A DNA stretch of 11,657 nt from NCBI GenBank assembly GCA_017526725.1, contig JAFXRA010000232.1, positions 1-11,657 on the forward strand. The letters run 5' to 3'. Shown here in pieces: positions 4,301 to 11,657 of this stretch. The DNA comes from Candidatus Rifleibacteriota bacterium (GTDB lineage Bacteria; Riflebacteria; Ozemobacteria; Ozemobacterales; Ozemobacteraceae). Made by a program: the position numbers and the translations under genes. The notes beneath the pieces are model-generated. The model saw nothing but the letters and a program-made list of their open reading frames with translations, did no database searches and was not told the DNA's origin. The number at the start of each line of letters is the position of its first letter. The first letter of the stretch is position 1.

Positions 4301-7060
4301 TCAGCTATTCAACTGTCTAACCTTAGTTTCAACCTGATTGAGGTTTACGCCCTGCCCTTGCAGGAAGTTTTCAAACCACAAAGTGTTAACACCGTAAGAT
4401 TTTAATTCACTTCTATATTCTATGATGAGCTGTTCTAGTTCAATCATATCGGCAACTCTGAGTTTTTTAGCATTTGCATTCTGCATTGCTTTTAAATTGT
4501 TCAGGGCATTATTGATTGCACTGGCAAATTCATATCTGGTGACATTATCATTGAAAGTAAACGGATAAGCATTAAGAATGCCTTTGCTTGTGATATGTTT
4601 CATAGATTTGAATGACCAGTGTTTGGTTGGAACATAAGTAAAAGATGATGTAGAAGTATTTGATGCATTGGATTTCTGCGCTGCTAATGCGGCACTTTGT
4701 CCAGGAGTCATTTTTACTTTACTGTCTACAAGAGGAATGTAAAAGGCTGAGTCTGCTTCTGCCGTTTTGGCTACAGTGGGCACATACTGATTTCTTGTAT
4801 CAGAACTTGTAGAGAATGTCCAAGAAAATCTCTTAGAAAGCTGTTCCCCAGATTTGCTTAAAATCTTGTCGCTAACAATTACTTTATGTTCTGTTTTTGC
4901 TTCAAGAGGTCTGGATGGTTCAAAAATTGCTCTATTGTTTCGTTTATCATAGGTAACTTTGCCGTCTACTCTTGTTTGATTAGCAAATACAGAGATGTTG
5001 ATGTTGTTAATTGTTTTGGGGTCGCAAGCTTCTGTGAAATGAACTGCAATCTTAGATTTTCTGGAAATATTGTCAGAGTTTAGTCCAGGATATATTGAAG
5101 CAACCTTGAATGCATTGAGAGCTTTTGCTTCTTCTTTTGCTGAAGCTCTGACTGTTTTATCTGCTCCAGACATATAAGGATTGCTGCTACGAGCCATGTT
5201 GTCGTTCTGTGGCTGTGCATAAGCCATAGTCTGATTATAGCTGTTCTGATTGGAAGCGGTGAGCGACTGTGCTACTGTTGCTCTAGCATTGTCAAAACTT
5301 TCAAGTTCCTGGGCATCACGCTGAGGAGTATTTTTTGAAGCAATGCTTTGAGGAACAGCCATATTAGGAACTGCAGGAGTTGAAGATGGAGTAATAGTAG
5401 CAAACATTGCATTGATTCCGCTCTTTATAGGTCTGCCATAAAGGTCGGTAATACCCTGAGTTACTACCACTCTATAATTCTTTTCTGCTTCAAGAAGACC
5501 AATAGGTGTAAGAGTAGCCTGTTTATTTCCCTTGAAGTAATGAATTTTTGCAGGAACTGGGCCAAAATCATCTTCTAATCTGAAAGTAAATTCATTTAGG
5601 GTTTCGGGCTTGATTTCATCGCTAAATCCGATTGTAATAGGCTGAGCGAGATTTGAAACCTTTGCGCCGTTCTGAGGAGCAAGTCCTATAAGCTGAACTT
5701 GCTGTGCTGCAGGAGTTTGTTGCTGCTGAAGCTGTTGTTGAAGCTGATGCTGGGCTCTGGCAACCTGAGTCTGATTTATGGCATAATTGTTCATATTAGG
5801 CTTAAAAGCTGCGGCAGTTTGGTTATCAAATGGGTTTTCAATGCTTGACTGTAAAGCCTGGGCATTTTGAGAAGCATTTTGCTGAAGATTGTTATAAGCC
5901 TGATTAGCATTCTGCTGAAGGTTTTGTACATTCTGAGCAATGTTCTGCTGATAACCGTTGTAAGCCTGGTTGGCATTCTGCTGCATGGCCTGAGCATTCT
6001 GAGCAATATTTTGCTGATAACCATTATAAGCCTGATTGACATTCTGCTGCATATTAGCATAATTCATATTTGCAGCTTGCTGTAGATTATTATAGCTCTG
6101 GTTGAAGTTCTGCTGGCCCTGATTTAACAGTGCCTGATTCTGCTGAACAGCATTATTGATTTTTGAACCGATATTAGCAATCTGGTTTGCAGGTCTTTCT
6201 TCAAGTTCATGCTGGCTTATTGCTTTATCAGAAGAATTATCTGTTGATACCTTGAATGGAATAAGCGTTTTCTTAGCAAGCTTTTTCCCTGAAACAGAAG
6301 CTATTGATTTATCTATAGTAACAGCATAAGAAGCATTAAGTTTCAGAGCATTGCGTGGACTGACAGTAATTGTCTTCATGTCTTTGGACAATTTGTAGTC
6401 AATCCCTACTGGGCGATTGTTTTCAAAAAGCTGAACTGGAGCTGACTTTAAAGATGCGATATCTAGGGCTTCAGAAAAACTTACTTCCATAGGTGCATCT
6501 GGACGAATAGATCCAATGCCCATGCTTGCATTTGTTAATACTAAATTCTTTGAAGCAGCATTTTGTTCCTGATTTGAAGATGTATTAGCCTGGGAGATAG
6601 TTTTATTGGCAGAATTGCTGCTTGTGTTGATTTGAGAAGTTTCACCTAAATTAGCAGTCTGAAAACTCCAGACTTTTTCGGTTGTTCTTCCTAATCCGTC
6701 GTAATATGAAACCTGAGCAGTATAGGTTTGCCCCTGTGCTAAAGGCTGGCTGGCCTTGAACATAATCTGATGTGCGGCGGGATTATAGAATAATTCGCCG
6801 TTTACGGGTTCTGTCCCATTGAACAGATTAAAACTTACGTTCTGATAGAAGGATTGGTTGAGTGCTCCGCCAAATTCTACTGTTAAAGGTGTGTCAGGCG
6901 AAATACCAACATCCATATTGTTTGGAAAATGATTGATTACGTTTATAGCTGTAGTTTCTGCTATATAATTACCGTTACTTATTGCTGCATTGACTGGTGA
7001 ACTGTGGCAGACGGCAGCTATTAGTGCACAGAGAAAAGCCTTTCTTGTCCAACGTTTCAT
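4301..7060 (-). CDS. Secreted multidomain envelope protein: four SbsA-type Ig-like domains, Q/N-rich hendecad repeats, C-terminal SLH-like domain
   Basis: The protein has 919 residues. A Sec signal peptide (MKRWTRKAFLCALIAAVCHSSPVNA, probable cleavage after A25) is followed by four Ig-like domains of the SbsA/Big_5 type at about 40-136, 175-273, 456-557 and 651-751. Each has a 'P...V.F...' first strand and an 'L..g..Y...V' strand, and each ends in a segment like 'WSFQT' or 'WTFST'. Between domains 2 and 3 lies a Q/N-rich region with four 22-residue repeats (317-404) and a poly-Q stretch (440-448). The C-terminus has one SLH-like domain (HWSFKSMKHITSKGILNAYP through TRYEFASAI, about 814-849) and a helical tail (ELEQLIIEYRSELKSYG). 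In diderms such a domain usually tethers envelope proteins to peptidoglycan; here it is C-terminal and no beta-barrel is evident. A surface, adhesive or scaffold role is inference. The start is fixed by AGGAGG at 7067-7072, six bases from the ATG. Confidence 0.82.
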   Translation of the reverse strand: MKRWTRKAFLCALIAAVCHSSPVNAAISNGNYIAETTAINVINHFPNNMDVGISPDTPLTVEFGGALNQSFYQNVSFNLFNGTEPVNGELFYNPAAHQIMFKASQPLAQGQTYTAQVSYYDGLGRTTEKVWSFQTANLGETSQINTSSNSANKTISQANTSSNQEQNAASKNLVLTNASMGIGSIRPDAPMEVSFSEALDIASLKSAPVQLFENNRPVGIDYKLSKDMKTITVSPRNALKLNASYAVTIDKSIASVSGKKLAKKTLIPFKVSTDNSSDKAISQHELEERPANQIANIGSKINNAVQQNQALLNQGQQNFNQSYNNLQQAANMNYANMQQNVNQAYNGYQQNIAQNAQAMQQNANQAYNGYQQNIAQNVQNLQQNANQAYNNLQQNASQNAQALQSSIENPFDNQTAAAFKPNMNNYAINQTQVARAQHQLQQQLQQQQTPAAQQVQLIGLAPQNGAKVSNLAQPITIGFSDEIKPETLNEFTFRLEDDFGPVPAKIHYFKGNKQATLTPIGLLEAEKNYRVVVTQGITDLYGRPIKSGINAMFATITPSSTPAVPNMAVPQSIASKNTPQRDAQELESFDNARATVAQSLTASNQNSYNQTMAYAQPQNDNMARSSNPYMSGADKTVRASAKEEAKALNAFKVASIYPGLNSDNISRKSKIAVHFTEACDPKTINNINISVFANQTRVDGKVTYDKRNNRAIFEPSRPLEAKTEHKVIVSDKILSKSGEQLSKRFSWTFSTSSDTRNQYVPTVAKTAEADSAFYIPLVDSKVKMTPGQSAALAAQKSNASNTSTSSFTYVPTKHWSFKSMKHITSKGILNAYPFTFNDNVTRYEFASAINNALNNLKAMQNANAKKLRVADMIELEQLIIEYRSELKSYGVNTLWFENFLQGQGVNLNQVETKVRQLNS
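5849..6112 (-). repeat. Four tandem 66-bp units encoding 22-residue (2 x 11) Q/N-rich repeats
   Basis: Codons 317-404 of the minus-strand gene comprise four units of 22 residues: 317-338, 339-360, 361-382 and 383-404. Each splits into two 11-residue units of the form QN..Q......Q, for example QNANQAYNGYQ then QNIAQNAQAMQ. The two middle units are nearly identical, suggesting recent duplication. An 11-residue period fits a hendecad coiled coil; with so much Gln and Asn the region could instead be an unstructured spacer. Open frames on both strands here are side effects of the repeat. Confidence 0.85.
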
Positions 7061-7378
7061 AGTTTACCTCCTAAAGCTTATACTCTTCATCTAAAGTAAT
7101 CGGCTAAAGGTAAAATTAACTTAGTTTTTTGTTTTCTTAGGTTCAAAGTGTTCGAATTGTTTTGCTTACTAACTCTAGTTTTAACTATTTGAACGACTCG
7201 AACAATTAGAACTATTTTCAACTCACTGTTATCTGTTTTAAGCTATCTCAATTCCTCACTCCTAATTCCTAACAGGCGTCTCACAGATTGCGACAGCAAT
7301 CGTCCCACAGCAAAGCGTAACACTTATAACCCTTCCAACCCTTCAATCACTCTATCTAAGCGCTTAATAGTTTTTAAG
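7061..7378. other. Divergent intergenic region between the SLH protein gene and the ATPase operon
   Basis: No gene is visible in these 318 bases. The first part holds the Shine-Dalgarno of the minus-strand gene and a weak minus-strand promoter candidate (TTGAAC, complement of 7141-7146; TAAGTT, complement of 7118-7123; 17-base spacer). The middle holds the inverted repeat described separately. Bases 7286-7301 form a hairpin (GATTGC/GCAATC, GACA loop) amid C-rich phrases such as 'cctaattcctaac' that look like decayed repeats. No terminator-like T-run follows the hairpin. Confidence 0.6.
7141..7212. repeat. Imperfect 21-bp inverted repeat made of 9-bp GTTC/GAAC iterations
   Basis: Arm 7141-7161 matches the reverse complement of 7192-7212 at 17 of 21 positions across a 30-base spacer. 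Each arm contains phased units: GTTCAAAGT, GTTCGAATT on the left, and GAAC every nine bases on the right (starting at 7191, 7200 and 7209). This could be a multi-site operator for either divergent gene or an interspersed repeat (inference). Confidence 0.5.
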
Positions 7379-7407
7379 TTGACAAAAAATCTAGTAAATG
7401 GTATCTA
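7379..7407 (+). promoter_or_regulatory. Sigma-70-type promoter of the V/A-type ATPase operon
   Basis: A perfect -35 TTGACA (7379-7384), a 17-base spacer and -10 TATCTA (7402-7407) are seen, with an extended -10 TG at 7399-7400. The start of transcription is predicted near 7414, about 37 bases before the first ATG. The -10 is imperfect (3 of 6), offset by the extended element. Confidence 0.6.
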
Positions 7408-7437
7408 GCTATGTTTAAATTTGAAAGTTTTTGACCT

Positions 7438-7443
7438 AAGGAG
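7438..7443 (+). promoter_or_regulatory. Ribosome binding site fixing the subunit E start
   Basis: AAGGAG lies seven bases before ATG 7451. The frame extends upstream to a TTG at 7421, but no Shine-Dalgarno serves that codon and the extra residues (MKVFDLRRKI) do not look like the family, so ATG 7451 is chosen. Confidence 0.85.
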
Positions 7444-7450
7444 AAAAATA

Positions 7451-8041
7451 ATGGGAACGGATGTTGCCTCTTTTGCAAAACAACTCAGAGAAGATGGCAT
7501 TGAAGCTGCTAAAGAAGAAGCTGCCAAAATTCTCGCCGATGCCCGCAAAGAAGCTGAAAAAATAGTAAATTCCGCTAAGTCTGAAGCTGCTAAGGTTGAA
7601 AAAGAAGCTCAGACTCGTATTTCACAGAATCAGAATTCTTCTGAATCTGAAATGCGTATGGTTGCCAGAGATATAATTATTGGCTTAAAAAAGAAGATAG
7701 AAGAAATAGGAACTAATCTCCTTAAAAATAAAGTTGCTGAATCTTTGGAAGACAAAGAAGTTCTTAAGGTAGCTATAAGTGAGCTATTGAAGAATCAGCA
7801 GAGTGGAAAGAACTGGGAAGTTTCTTTAAGCGAAAAAGTTGCTAAGCCATTGGCAGATGTAGTCGTTGCTTCATTCAAAGATAATGGCGCTGTAGCAAAG
7901 TTAGTATCTGGCCTAAAGAAAGCTGGTTTTGAAGCTCACGCTGAAGGTGAAAATGAAGTTTTTGAAGTTACTGATGAATCTATTACAGAATCTTTTAGAA
8001 AACTGTTGTCACCAGAACTAAAAAAATTATTAGAAGCCTGA
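7451..8041 (+). CDS. atpE: V/A-type ATPase subunit E (peripheral stalk)
   Basis: The protein has 196 residues, a normal length. The N-terminal half (about 5-65) is a charged Ala/Glu/Lys coiled coil ('EEAAKILADARKEAEKIVNSAKSEAAKVEKEAQ') that in this family pairs with another stalk subunit. The C-terminal half (about 75-196) forms the globular part that binds the top of the A3B3 head. It is the first gene of the operon, behind the promoter at 7379-7407. No subunit G/H gene precedes it in the window, as is common in bacterial operons of the DUF2764 type. The next gene begins 17 bases downstream. Identification rests on coiled-coil architecture plus position ahead of clear A and B subunits. Confidence 0.85.
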   Translation: MGTDVASFAKQLREDGIEAAKEEAAKILADARKEAEKIVNSAKSEAAKVEKEAQTRISQNQNSSESEMRMVARDIIIGLKKKIEEIGTNLLKNKVAESLEDKEVLKVAISELLKNQQSGKNWEVSLSEKVAKPLADVVVASFKDNGAVAKLVSGLKKAGFEAHAEGENEVFEVTDESITESFRKLLSPELKKLLEA

Positions 8042-8058
8042 TAGAAGGCGGTTTAATT

Positions 8059-8766
8059 GTGGCAAATCTTGAATATTTATTGACCTTATTGCCCTCTCTT
8101 CCAGAGAATTTAGGAGATAAGGTTTCTATAGAAGAAGCATATAATCATCTAAGATTTGAAGGTGATTCCAAACTAAATTATTTGGTTGATGTTTTGAGTG
8201 CAGAAGATGAAATTCTGAAATGTGGTCAGCATTATTTTGTAATGGATGATAAGTCTTTTAATGCTGAACTTCCTCAAAGTCTGCCTGAAGATTTTCAAGA
8301 AGTATTTTACAGCTTTAAAACCAAGACAGAATCAGAATGGATGACTTCTGTTTTTGCAGCCTGGCTGAAGATGTTAACAGAAACCAGCAGAAAAGTTGGT
8401 TCTTCTTTGTTAGGCAATTGGGCTAAGTGGGAATATTCTTTGCGATTAAATATTATGTTTGATCGTATGAAAAAAGCTGGAATGGAATATGATGCTTCTG
8501 ATTATGTTCCTGAATTTTTGGCTTATGACGACCAATTCAATACTGACTATGTTATTGAAGCCTATAAAAAATGTTCTGAACCAATGATAGCTGAAAAAAC
8601 TATTGATCAGTTCAGATTGGATTATCTTAGAAATTCAGCGATCAGTTATTCCTTTTCTGCTGATGAACTGATTGCTTATATGCTAGAATTGCGAATTTAC
8701 GCTCGTTATTCGCGATTGGACCTAGTAAAAGGTCGTAAAATCCTACAGGAGGTGACAGCAATATGA
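8059..8766 (+). CDS. DUF2764 family protein of the V/A-type ATPase operon
   Basis: The protein has 235 residues and starts at GTG 8059, with AAGGCGG at 8045-8051 seven bases upstream. Opening 'LEYLLTLLPSLPENL', the central 'VGSSLLGNWAKWEYSLRLNIMFDRMKKAG' and a helical C-terminus match the DUF2764 proteins found between atpE and atpA in spirochaete, Bacteroidota and related operons. There is no signal peptide or membrane segment; it is soluble and mostly helical. Because these operons lack a recognisable subunit C/d, DUF2764 is a natural candidate for the C-like adaptor joining the rotor shaft to the membrane ring. That role is inference. Its stop overlaps the subunit A start (ATGA), indicating translational coupling. 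Confidence 0.82.
   Translation: MANLEYLLTLLPSLPENLGDKVSIEEAYNHLRFEGDSKLNYLVDVLSAEDEILKCGQHYFVMDDKSFNAELPQSLPEDFQEVFYSFKTKTESEWMTSVFAAWLKMLTETSRKVGSSLLGNWAKWEYSLRLNIMFDRMKKAGMEYDASDYVPEFLAYDDQFNTDYVIEAYKKCSEPMIAEKTIDQFRLDYLRNSAISYSFSADELIAYMLELRIYARYSRLDLVKGRKILQEVTAI
8747..8755 (+). promoter_or_regulatory. Consensus Shine-Dalgarno for subunit A inside the DUF2764 gene
   Basis: AGGAGGTGA is a near-complete anti-16S match seven bases before ATG 8763. It is the strongest ribosome site of the operon's visible genes, as expected for a subunit needed in three copies per complex (inference). Confidence 0.85.
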
Positions 8767-10493
8767 GCTTAACCGGTAGAATTGTAACGGTATACGGCAA
8801 TATGGTTACAGCAGAAGTTGATGGTTCTGTTTGCCAGAACGCGGTTGCATATTGTCTGCGTTCCGACGGTGTAAAATTAATGTCGGAAATTATTAGAATT
8901 AGAGGAAACCTCATTGATATGCAGGTTTTTGAATTGACTCGTGGTCTTAAAGTTGGTGATATCGTCGAAGTTACTGATGATTTGCTTTCTGTTGAATTAG
9001 GCCCCGGTCTTATTGGAATGGTTTATGATGGTCTTCAGAATCCATTGGTTGAAATGGCTCAACAGGTTGGAAATTTCCTTGAACCTGGTCATTATCTGGA
9101 AGCTTTAGACCGTAAAAAAGAATGGGATTTTACTCCTATTGCCAAGGTCGGTGATGTTCTTACTTCAGCCGAAAATCTTGGTTTTGTTAAAGAAAATATT
9201 TTTGACCATAACATTATGACTCCATTTACTCTTCGTGGTGAATGGACAGTTAAATCTATTGCTCCTGCTGGCAAATATACTGTTGAACAGGAAATTGCAA
9301 CTTTAGAAAAAGATGGCGAAACTATTTCTGTTAATATGATTCAGAAATGGCCGGTTCGTATGCCTCTTGGCATTTATAAAGAACGCTTGCTGCCGACTAC
9401 TCCAATGGTTACTAAGCAGAGAATTATTGATACTTTCTTCCCTGTAATGCTGGGCGGAACCTATTGTATTCCTGGACCATTCGGAGCAGGTAAGACTGTT
9501 TTGCAGTCTAATACAAGCCGTTATGCCGATGTCGATCTTGTTATTATCGCAGCCTGCGGTGAACGTGCCGGTGAAGTTGTTGAAACTCTACGTGAATTCC
9601 CGCATTTGTCTGACCCAAGAACTGGCAGAACATTGATTGAAAGAACAATTATTATTTGTAACACTTCAAGTATGCCTGTTGCAGCTCGTGAATCTTCTGT
9701 TTATACAGCTGTTACACTGGGTGAATACTATAGACAGGTTGGTTTGAATGTTCTTCTTCTTGCTGACTCTACTTCTCGTTGGGCTCAGGCTCTTCGTGAA
9801 ATGTCAGGCCGCTTGGAAGAAATTCCTGGTGAAGAAGCTTTCCCGGCATATCTCGAAAGCTCAATCGCTCGTTTCTATGAACGCGGCGGTATAGTTGAAT
9901 TGAAGAATGGCAAAAGAGCTTCTTTGACTATTGGCGGAACAGTCAGCCCTGCCGGTGGTAACTTTGAAGAACCTGTTACTCAGGGTACAATTAAGGTTGT
10001 CGGAGCTTTCTTAGGCTTGTCTTATGCTCGTTCTTATGCAAGACGTTTCCCAGCCATCGACCCGCTTGAATCCTGGTCTAAATATAACGGTATAATTGAT
10101 ACTGAAAAAGTAGACTGGGCTCATGATTTCTTAAAACGCGGCAAAACCGTTAATGAAATGATGCAGGTTGTTGGTGAAGAAGGAACTTCTATTGAAGACT
10201 TCATTGTTTATCTTAAATCTGAATTCTTAGATAATGTTTATTTGCAGCAGAACTCCTTCGATGAAGTTGACGCTGCCTGCCCGGTTGAAAGACAGAAATA
10301 TCTGTTCAACATGGTTACAGAAGTATTAGCTCATAACTTTGTTTTTGAAAGCAAGGCTGAGGCTCGTGATACTTTCTTCACTTTAACAGACCAGGTTAGA
10401 AACTGGAATTATACTCCTTGGGGCAGTGAAAAGCTAGGTGAAATAGAAAAATCTATTAAAGAAACTCTTGCAGCAAAGGGGGCAGCTAAATGA
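8763..10493 (+). CDS. atpA: V/A-type ATPase catalytic subunit A
   Basis: The protein has 576 residues, full length for bacterial A subunits. It has an N-terminal beta-barrel ('[17 protein letters not shown]' onward) and the extra 'non-homologous' region typical of A subunits (about 100-190, including [16 protein letters not shown]). The nucleotide-binding domain follows, with P-loop GPFGAGKT (238-245), the catalytic glutamate in GERAGEV (E267) and Walker [12 protein letters not shown] (331-341). Helical C-terminal motifs include 'WSKYNGII' (438-445). The protein hydrolyses or makes ATP at the A/B interfaces of the cytoplasmic head. Direction and coupling ion (proton or sodium) cannot be told without the ring subunit K. 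Start and stop overlap neighbours on both sides by four bases. Confidence 0.97.
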   Translation: MSLTGRIVTVYGNMVTAEVDGSVCQNAVAYCLRSDGVKLMSEIIRIRGNLIDMQVFELTRGLKVGDIVEVTDDLLSVELGPGLIGMVYDGLQNPLVEMAQQVGNFLEPGHYLEALDRKKEWDFTPIAKVGDVLTSAENLGFVKENIFDHNIMTPFTLRGEWTVKSIAPAGKYTVEQEIATLEKDGETISVNMIQKWPVRMPLGIYKERLLPTTPMVTKQRIIDTFFPVMLGGTYCIPGPFGAGKTVLQSNTSRYADVDLVIIAACGERAGEVVETLREFPHLSDPRTGRTLIERTIIICNTSSMPVAARESSVYTAVTLGEYYRQVGLNVLLLADSTSRWAQALREMSGRLEEIPGEEAFPAYLESSIARFYERGGIVELKNGKRASLTIGGTVSPAGGNFEEPVTQGTIKVVGAFLGLSYARSYARRFPAIDPLESWSKYNGIIDTEKVDWAHDFLKRGKTVNEMMQVVGEEGTSIEDFIVYLKSEFLDNVYLQQNSFDEVDAACPVERQKYLFNMVTEVLAHNFVFESKAEARDTFFTLTDQVRNWNYTPWGSEKLGEIEKSIKETLAAKGAAK

Positions 10494-11657
10494 ATAAGTA
10501 TTACACAAAGATTGATAGCTTAGCTGGTAACGTAGCTACTCTTAAAGCAAAGGGTGTTGGCTATGACGAACTTGCTGTAGTTGAAGGTAAATGGGGCAAA
10601 TCTCTTGCTCAGGTTATCAGAGTTAACGGTGATTCTGCAACAATTCAGATTTTTGCAGGAACACGTGGTGTTTCAACCGGTGATAAAGTAACATTTTTAG
10701 GTTCTTCTATGAGATTCAGCTTCTCAGAAGATCTTTTTGGACGTGTATTCTCAGGAAGCGGAGAAGCTAGAGACGGCAGAGGCGAACTTACCGATAATCT
10801 GGTTGAAGTTGGCGGCCCGGCTGTTAACCCGGCTATAAGACTTATGCCTAATCGCATGATTCCGACTAATATTCCAATGATTGACGTTTTCAATACTTTG
10901 GTAGAAGGTCAGAAGCTTCCTATTTTCTCTATTCCTGGTGAACCATATAATGAACTGCTTGCCAGAATCGCATTACAGGCTGAAGCAGACGTTATCATAC
11001 TTGGCGGTATGGGTTTGAAGTATGACGAATATCTGTTCTTTAAGAATAAAATTGAACAGGGCGGTGCTATGGATCATACAATCATGTTTATTCACACCGC
11101 TTCCGACCCGGTTGTTGAATGTTTGCAGACTCCGGATATAGCTCTGACTGTTGCAGAACACTTTGCTATTGAAGGTAAAAAGGTTCTTTGTCTGCTGACA
11201 GATATGACTAACTTTGCCAATGCTTTAAAAGAAATATCCATCACTATGGAACAGATTCCTTCTAACCGTGGTTATCCTGGTGATTTGTATTCACAGTTGG
11301 CATCCCGCTATGAAAAAGCTGTTGTATTCGAAGACGGCGGTTCTATTACACTGATAGCTGTTACAACAATGCCAGGTGACGACGTTACTCACCCGGTTCC
11401 AGATAATACTGGCTATATTACAGAAGGTCAGTTCTATCTTAAGGGTGGCGTAATAGACCCATTTGGTTCTTTGTCTCGTTTGAAACAGCAGGTTAACGGT
11501 AAGACAAGAGATGACCACCGTGCAATCATGGACGGCTGCATACAGCTTTATTCAAAATGCCGTGAAACACGTGAAAAACGCGCAATGGGTTTTGAAATGT
11601 CTGATTGGGATAAAAAACTTTTGTCTTATGGTGATGATTTTGAAAAGAAGATTATGA
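10490..11657 (+). CDS. atpB: V/A-type ATPase non-catalytic subunit B, 3' end missing
   Basis: The ATG at 10490 overlaps the subunit A stop (ATGA), with AGGGGG at 10477-10482 seven bases upstream. The frame is open for 389 residues to the window edge; family members run to roughly 430-460, so only the tail is missing. The P-loop is degenerate (SIPGEPYNE, 147-155, no GKT/S), which marks the regulatory B subunit. The segment '[43 protein letters not shown]' (235-277) is a B-subunit signature. B alternates with A in the hexameric head. Genes D, I and K are expected beyond the window. Confidence 0.96.
   Translation, partial: MNKYYTKIDSLAGNVATLKAKGVGYDELAVVEGKWGKSLAQVIRVNGDSATIQIFAGTRGVSTGDKVTFLGSSMRFSFSEDLFGRVFSGSGEARDGRGELTDNLVEVGGPAVNPAIRLMPNRMIPTNIPMIDVFNTLVEGQKLPIFSIPGEPYNELLARIALQAEADVIILGGMGLKYDEYLFFKNKIEQGGAMDHTIMFIHTASDPVVECLQTPDIALTVAEHFAIEGKKVLCLLTDMTNFANALKEISITMEQIPSNRGYPGDLYSQLASRYEKAVVFEDGGSITLIAVTTMPGDDVTHPVPDNTGYITEGQFYLKGGVIDPFGSLSRLKQQVNGKTRDDHRAIMDGCIQLYSKCRETREKRAMGFEMSDWDKKLLSYGDDFEKKIM

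Noticed and set aside
5791..6085. Open frames on both strands (72 and 89 codons) across the 66-bp repeats
   Set aside because: They arise because the repeat lacks stops in other frames; the products are simple Ile/Leu- or Met/Arg-rich periodic sequences. The 919-residue frame has the signal peptide and domains.
7077..7082. TATAAG (minus strand) as the -10 of the SLH protein gene
   Set aside because: Initiation would fall within the Shine-Dalgarno, and no acceptable -35 is present at 16-18 bases.
7286..7301. GATTGC/GCAATC hairpin as a riboswitch or attenuator of the ATPase operon
   Set aside because: It lies upstream of the likely promoter at 7379-7407, so it would not be in the operon leader.
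8642..8914. 90-residue minus-strand open frame over the DUF2764/subunit A junction
   Set aside because: It lies across two conserved, translationally coupled genes and has no features of its own.

Overview
This window comes from an AT-rich bacterial genome. It looks diderm (two-membraned): it encodes an AsmA/TamB-like inner-membrane-anchored protein and a secreted protein ending in the single S-layer-homology-like domain with a 'TRYEFA' motif that is typical of envelope proteins in several diderm lineages. It also carries the bacterial V/A-type ATPase operon in the order E - DUF2764 - A - B, known from Spirochaetota, Bacteroidota, Chlamydiota and several candidate phyla. The SLH-like domain argues against Bacteroidota. 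Beyond that the lineage cannot be fixed from sequence reading; a Riflebacteria-like or other candidate phylum is a guess only. No mobile element, CRISPR array, tRNA or rRNA was seen.

Bases 1-2655 form a likely sigma-54 regulatory module. The 5'-truncated first gene encodes an NtrC-family sigma-54 activator. The 418-base gap after it starts with hairpins and direct repeats, then holds a nested dyad at 1409-1456, an AT palindrome at 1469-1484 and a good -24/-12 promoter at 1530-1546. That promoter faces a PTS EIIA (PtsN-like) gene and a divergent RsbW-like GHKL-ATPase gene, and the pair is closed by a strong intrinsic terminator at 2628-2655.

Bases 2656-7060 are an envelope region. A long AsmA/TamB-like gene (+) converges on a 919-residue secreted protein (-) with four SbsA-type Ig-like domains, a Q/N-rich 22-residue repeat built from 11-residue units, and the SLH-like C-terminus. 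The two stop codons abut with no spacer. The apparent terminator of the minus-strand gene lies inside the end of the plus-strand gene.

Bases 7061-7450 are a divergent intergenic region with an imperfect inverted repeat of GAAC/GTTC units, a small hairpin and a sigma-70-type promoter (TTGACA, extended -10). From there the ATPase operon runs to the window end: subunit E, the DUF2764 protein, catalytic subunit A and the start of subunit B. The last three genes are joined by ATGA stop/start overlaps, which points to translational coupling. The window ends inside subunit B; D, I and K would be expected downstream.
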